Positions 4,846 to 7,014 of a stretch of 7,014 nt of DNA are shown one piece after another. The position numbers and the translations under genes were made by a program. Numbering within the stretch: position 1 is the first letter of the stretch; each line of letters opens with the position of its first letter. The DNA comes from Candidatus Saccharimonadota bacterium. Lineage in GTDB: Bacteria; Patescibacteriota; Saccharimonadia; Saccharimonadales; Saccharimonadaceae. The notes beneath the pieces are model-generated. The model did no database searches. It was not told the DNA's origin and saw only the letters and a list, made by a program, of their open reading frames with translations. Location: positions 7,871-14,884 of the forward strand of contig JAUNAO010000014.1 in NCBI GenBank assembly GCA_030527565.1, read 5' to 3'.

Positions 4846-5532
4846 ATGGAGGAGGTGAATGGTATTTTGGTGGCGGCGTATGAGCTGAAGGCGCCTTTGG
4901 CGGTGCTTCGACAGTTGGCGTTATCTTTATCATTTGATGGGCTGTCGGTTGAGGACAAAAAAGTTCAAGAGGAGATGGTGGGGGTTTCGGAAAGGGCTTT
5001 GAAGCAGATAAATGATTTGATGAAAGTGCCGAGGCTTGAGGAAAGTTTGTTTCCGATGGAGCCGGTTGCGGTGCGCGCAGTTTGTGATGATGCCGTGAAT
5101 GAGATTACGAGTTTGTTCCGAGCCGGTGAACTTGAAATTAAGTATCAAAATCGGTCACGATTAGTGTTTGCGAATCGAGAGTTGCTTGCGAGCGTGATTT
5201 ATAACTTTTTGACGAATGCAATGCATTATGTTGGGCGAGGAGCAAAGGCGGAGATGGTTGTAAAAGAACGAGATGGGCGAGTTCGAGTAACGATTCGGGA
5301 TTTTGGTCCAGCGTTACCGATGAATACATGGCGAGAAATTAAGGCGGAATTAATTTCGGGTCCTAAATCGGTCGCGATGCGGCCTGGATCGAGCGGGCTG
5401 GGATTATATATTGCGTCTAAGTTTGCGAAGTATATGGACGCGAAAGTTGGCGCAGTAAGACATCGAGACGGGACGAGTTTTTTTGTAGATTTGCCGGTTT
5501 CAAAGCAGATGGATATTTGGAGTGCGATATGA
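4846..5532 (+). CDS. Soluble histidine-kinase-like protein with Tyr at the phosphoacceptor site
   Basis: A 228-residue protein with no membrane segment or sensor domain. Residues 5-65 form a HisKA-like dimerisation hairpin whose H-box reads 'AAYELKAPLAVLRQLALSL' (10-28): the residue aligned with the phosphoaccepting histidine is Tyr12 (codon TAT at 4879-4881), and there is no histidine before residue 127. Residues 75-217 are a HATPase_c domain with N-box 'VIYNFLTNAMHYV' (N120, N124), a G1 box 'DFGPA' (152-156, second Gly replaced by Ala), and an intact G2 box 'GSSGLGLYIA' (181-190). ATP binding is plausible; canonical autophosphorylation is doubtful. The downstream receiver overlaps by 4 nt and is the likely partner. 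The start at 4846 is set by the -10 box; a strong Shine-Dalgarno-like sequence lies just inside the gene, and TTG 4867 is an alternative start that would cut into the H-box helix. Confidence 0.82.
   Translation: MEEVNGILVAAYELKAPLAVLRQLALSLSFDGLSVEDKKVQEEMVGVSERALKQINDLMKVPRLEESLFPMEPVAVRAVCDDAVNEITSLFRAGELEIKYQNRSRLVFANRELLASVIYNFLTNAMHYVGRGAKAEMVVKERDGRVRVTIRDFGPALPMNTWREIKAELISGPKSVAMRPGSSGLGLYIASKFAKYMDAKVGAVRHRDGTSFFVDLPVSKQMDIWSAI
4850..4858 (+). promoter_or_regulatory. Shine-Dalgarno-like sequence inside codons 2-5 of the kinase gene
   Basis: AGGAGGTGA is a 9-nt perfect complement to the common bacterial 16S rRNA 3' end. It begins only 4 nt inside the predicted leaderless gene. Downstream candidates are an in-frame TTG at 4867 (11 nt after GGAGG) and an out-of-frame ATG at 4859 encoding about 9 codons. 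It may be a codon coincidence (Glu-Glu-Val), a ribosome capture site or the real RBS for a TTG start. Confidence 0.4.
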
Positions 5533-5885
5533 TTTTTGTGATTGATGACGATCGTTTGATGGCGGAGTGTGTTGCGAAGGCGGTCGATCAAGTTGGGTTC
5601 CAGACGCAAATTTTTTCGAATGCAATTGAAGCAATGAATGAAATTTCGGCTGGGAATTTGCCGGCGATGATTTTCTTAGATATTTTGCTGACGGGTCCGG
5701 ATGGTTTTGCATTTCTTAATGAAATGGTTAGTTACAATGATACGGCGAAGATTCCGGTTGTGATAGTTTCGTCATTGAGGTTTTCGGAAAAAGATTTGGA
5801 TTCGTATGATGTGGTTGGTGTGTTAAATAAAGAGACGATGCGTCCGGAGGAAATTATTCAGTATGCCGAGAAATACGCAAAGTGA
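5529..5885 (+). CDS. Stand-alone response regulator receiver domain
   Basis: A 118-residue single-domain receiver starting 'MIFVIDDDRLMAE'. The acidic pocket is D6-D7-D8, the phosphoacceptor is D51 in 'MIFLDILLTGPDG' (47-59), the conserved Ser/Thr is S81 or S82 in 'VVIVSSL', and the conserved Lys is K101 in 'GVLNKE'. All receiver signature residues are thus intact, with no output domain, as in CheY/Spo0F types. The ATG at 5529 is preferred over a TTG at 5517: it overlaps the kinase stop as ATGA, has GGAG at 5519-5522 six nt upstream, and gives the standard beta-1 start. It is translationally coupled to the kinase gene and overlaps recO by 23 nt. It presumably signals by protein-protein contact; its output target is unknown. 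Confidence 0.9.
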   Translation: MIFVIDDDRLMAECVAKAVDQVGFQTQIFSNAIEAMNEISAGNLPAMIFLDILLTGPDGFAFLNEMVSYNDTAKIPVVIVSSLRFSEKDLDSYDVVGVLNKETMRPEEIIQYAEKYAK

Positions 5886-6567
5886 TTTAAGAACGCTCGC
5901 GTATGTGATGCGGAGGACGAATTATGGCGAGGCGGATCGAATTTTAAATTTGATTACGCCGGAAGGAAAAGTCGCGGCTATAGCAAGGAGTGTAAGAAAG
6001 GAAAAATCTAAACTTGCGGGAGCGGTCGAGATGTTTTCGCTTATAGATATAAATATCCATCGCGGGAGAAGTGAACTTGGAGTTGTGACGGGTGCGAAGA
6101 TGTTGAAATATTATGGCGGGATATTGAAAGATTTTGATCGGATGGAACTTGCGGGGATGATTCTTCGGCGAGTGAATGCGGCGGCGGAGAGCATGGAATA
6201 TAGTGCGGAGGTGGAGACGCCTGAGTATTTTAGAATAGTAGATAGTTGTTTGAAGGCTTTAGATGCGGGGGCAGAGCTTCAGGTAGTTGAGAGTTGGTTT
6301 TGGTTTAATCTAATAGCGACAATGGGTGAGCAGATCAATTTGTATTTTGATGTTACAGGTGAAAAGTTATCGCCAGAGGTTCTGTATGAATGGGATTTTG
6401 GGGAGATGGCACTAAAGGCGTCTTTGAATGGGGCGATTGATGCAGAAATGATAAAATTAATGCGACTATTATTATCTTCGGATCTTGAAGTTGTTTTGAG
6501 AGTGAAAGGTGTTTCTGAAAAGTGCGAAAAAATATTAAGAATCGCGCGAGCGGCTGCGAAAGTATAG
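5863..6567 (+). CDS. recO: DNA repair protein RecO
   Basis: A 234-residue protein. The N-terminal OB-fold (about 8-85) has the RecO pattern: 'LRTLAYVMRRTNYGEADRI' (9-27), 'LITPEGKVAAIARSVRKEKSK' (30-50), 'LAGAVEMFSLIDINIHRG' (51-68). The remainder (86-234) is the helical RecO C-terminal domain. In RecFOR repair RecO binds SSB and DNA and helps load RecA on gapped DNA. The C-terminal zinc site found in many bacteria is missing: the region at about 158-171 ('INLYFDVTGEKLSP') occupies the usual CxxC position but has no cysteine, as in the E. coli type. The ATG overlaps the receiver gene by 23 nt, with GGAGG at 5846-5850 a rather distant 12 nt upstream; the next in-frame start lies inside the first OB strand. 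Similarity is moderate, as usual for RecO. Confidence 0.87.
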   Translation: MPRNTQSDLRTLAYVMRRTNYGEADRILNLITPEGKVAAIARSVRKEKSKLAGAVEMFSLIDINIHRGRSELGVVTGAKMLKYYGGILKDFDRMELAGMILRRVNAAAESMEYSAEVETPEYFRIVDSCLKALDAGAELQVVESWFWFNLIATMGEQINLYFDVTGEKLSPEVLYEWDFGEMALKASLNGAIDAEMIKLMRLLLSSDLEVVLRVKGVSEKCEKILRIARAAAKV

Positions 6568-6573
6568 TTTTTA

Positions 6574-6582
6574 TGTTAAAAT
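6574..6582 (+). promoter_or_regulatory. Extended -10 promoter with short leader for the last gene
   Basis: TGTTAAAAT (extended -10, TAAAAT hexamer 5 of 6) ends 17 nt before the ATG at 6600. The predicted transcript starts near A6589 with an 11-nt leader containing AGGAG (6590-6594), 5 nt from the ATG. It contrasts with the three leaderless promoters in the same window. Confidence 0.55.
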
Positions 6583-6599
6583 AGAGAAAAGGAGTGAGT

Positions 6600-7014
6600 A
6601 TGAAAAGGGAAAATAAAACGAAGGAACGAATTAAGGCAATTGCTCTCGGAATTGGCGCAATTTTAGTTCTTGCCGTTACGATTATTTTGATTATGATTTT
6701 TAATCAGCCACAGGAAATTACGGGCGATTATTTTACAACCGATGATACTAAAATTGTGATTGCAATGCCGGAAGAAATTACCGCGCTAGAGTCTTCGGAA
6801 TATGAACCGGAAATTACGAGGTTTGTATATTTCCATGACGGAACAAATATTACGTCGGTGAAGGTTTATTATGAATATGTAGATGAGGCGCGGGCGGCGG
6901 AAGCGTTCGATAAAGTTATTGTTGATGATTTTGCGACGAGCAAAATGTTGCAAGGTAAGTATATTGTAATGGACGCGAAGCCGGAGAGATTTGAGGGCGC
7001 GACGGTTGAAGATA
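6600..7014 (+). CDS. Bitopic membrane protein of unknown function (3' truncated by window)
   Basis: The frame from ATG 6600 stays open to the window end, giving 138 residues. The N-terminus is basic (MKRENKTKERIK), followed by one transmembrane helix at about 12-34 ('AIALGIGAILVLAVTIILIM'), then an acidic, probably extracytoplasmic region: 'EITGDYFTTDDTKIVIAMPEE' at 39-59 and an alternating strand/turn section, 'TRFVYFHDGTNITSVKVYYEY' at 73-93. Topology is predicted N-in, C-out. The start is supported by AGGAG 5 nt upstream. The architecture (basic tail, single helix, small acidic exported domain) parallels the protein at 4102-4821, but I see no clear sequence similarity. I do not recognise the family, and the C-terminus is not visible. 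Confidence 0.8.
   Translation, partial: MKRENKTKERIKAIALGIGAILVLAVTIILIMIFNQPQEITGDYFTTDDTKIVIAMPEEITALESSEYEPEITRFVYFHDGTNITSVKVYYEYVDEARAAEAFDKVIVDDFATSKMLQGKYIVMDAKPERFEGATVED

Noticed and set aside
5517..5528. TTG start for the receiver
   Set aside because: ATG 5529 overlaps the kinase stop as ATGA, has GGAG at good spacing and matches the standard receiver beta-1 start.
226..5885. UGA recoded as an amino acid, as in Gracilibacteria/SR1
   Set aside because: TGA ends the tyrS, kinase and receiver genes exactly where family ends are expected, and no gene contains an internal TGA.

Overview
The window is a densely packed, entirely plus-strand bacterial segment of moderate GC content. Genes overlap by 1 to 23 nt or are separated by 15 to 32 nt; the only larger gap, 132 nt, follows rpmA. 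The compactness, the short proteins, the single-helix exported proteins with a 'YGQLTFEYPKTWSVY' type core and the small cytoplasmic kinase/receiver pair resemble Candidatus Saccharibacteria (TM7, Patescibacteria/CPR). That assignment rests on recognition of protein style, not on a search. TGA serves as a normal stop (tyrS, kinase and receiver genes all end in TGA), so this is not a UGA-recoding CPR lineage.

Layout: (1) 1-1636 holds the 3' end of tyrS (S4 domain), a THUMP/Rossmann Trm11-like RNA methyltransferase with an unusual motif IV, and rpmA (ribosomal protein L27). A near-consensus sigma70-type promoter (TTGACG-17-TATAAT with TG extension) lies inside the methyltransferase gene, about 80 nt upstream of rpmA. 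(2) 1637-1768 contains a Rho-independent terminator nested within a 24-bp imperfect long inverted repeat, followed by the next promoter. (3) 1769-4086 is an operon of a flippase-like (LPG synthase TM family) membrane protein with xseA and xseB, the two subunits of exonuclease VII. (4) 4102-4821 is a bitopic membrane protein. (5) 4846-6567 is an operon of a small histidine-kinase-like protein lacking the phosphoacceptor histidine (Tyr instead), a stand-alone receiver, and recO. (6) 6600-7014 is the start of another bitopic protein, cut by the window end.

The clearest unexplained pattern is regulatory. Three of the four first genes of transcription units have an extended -10 box (TGNTATAAT) exactly 6 nt before the ATG and no Shine-Dalgarno, so the predicted transcript begins at the A of the start codon (leaderless). 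Genes inside operons, and the last gene, have ribosome binding sites or overlapping starts instead. No complete new defence or mobile system is visible. The best leads are the leaderless promoter signature, the H-to-Y kinase, the long inverted repeat around the terminator, and two nearly identical 21-nt palindromes in trm11-like and xseA.
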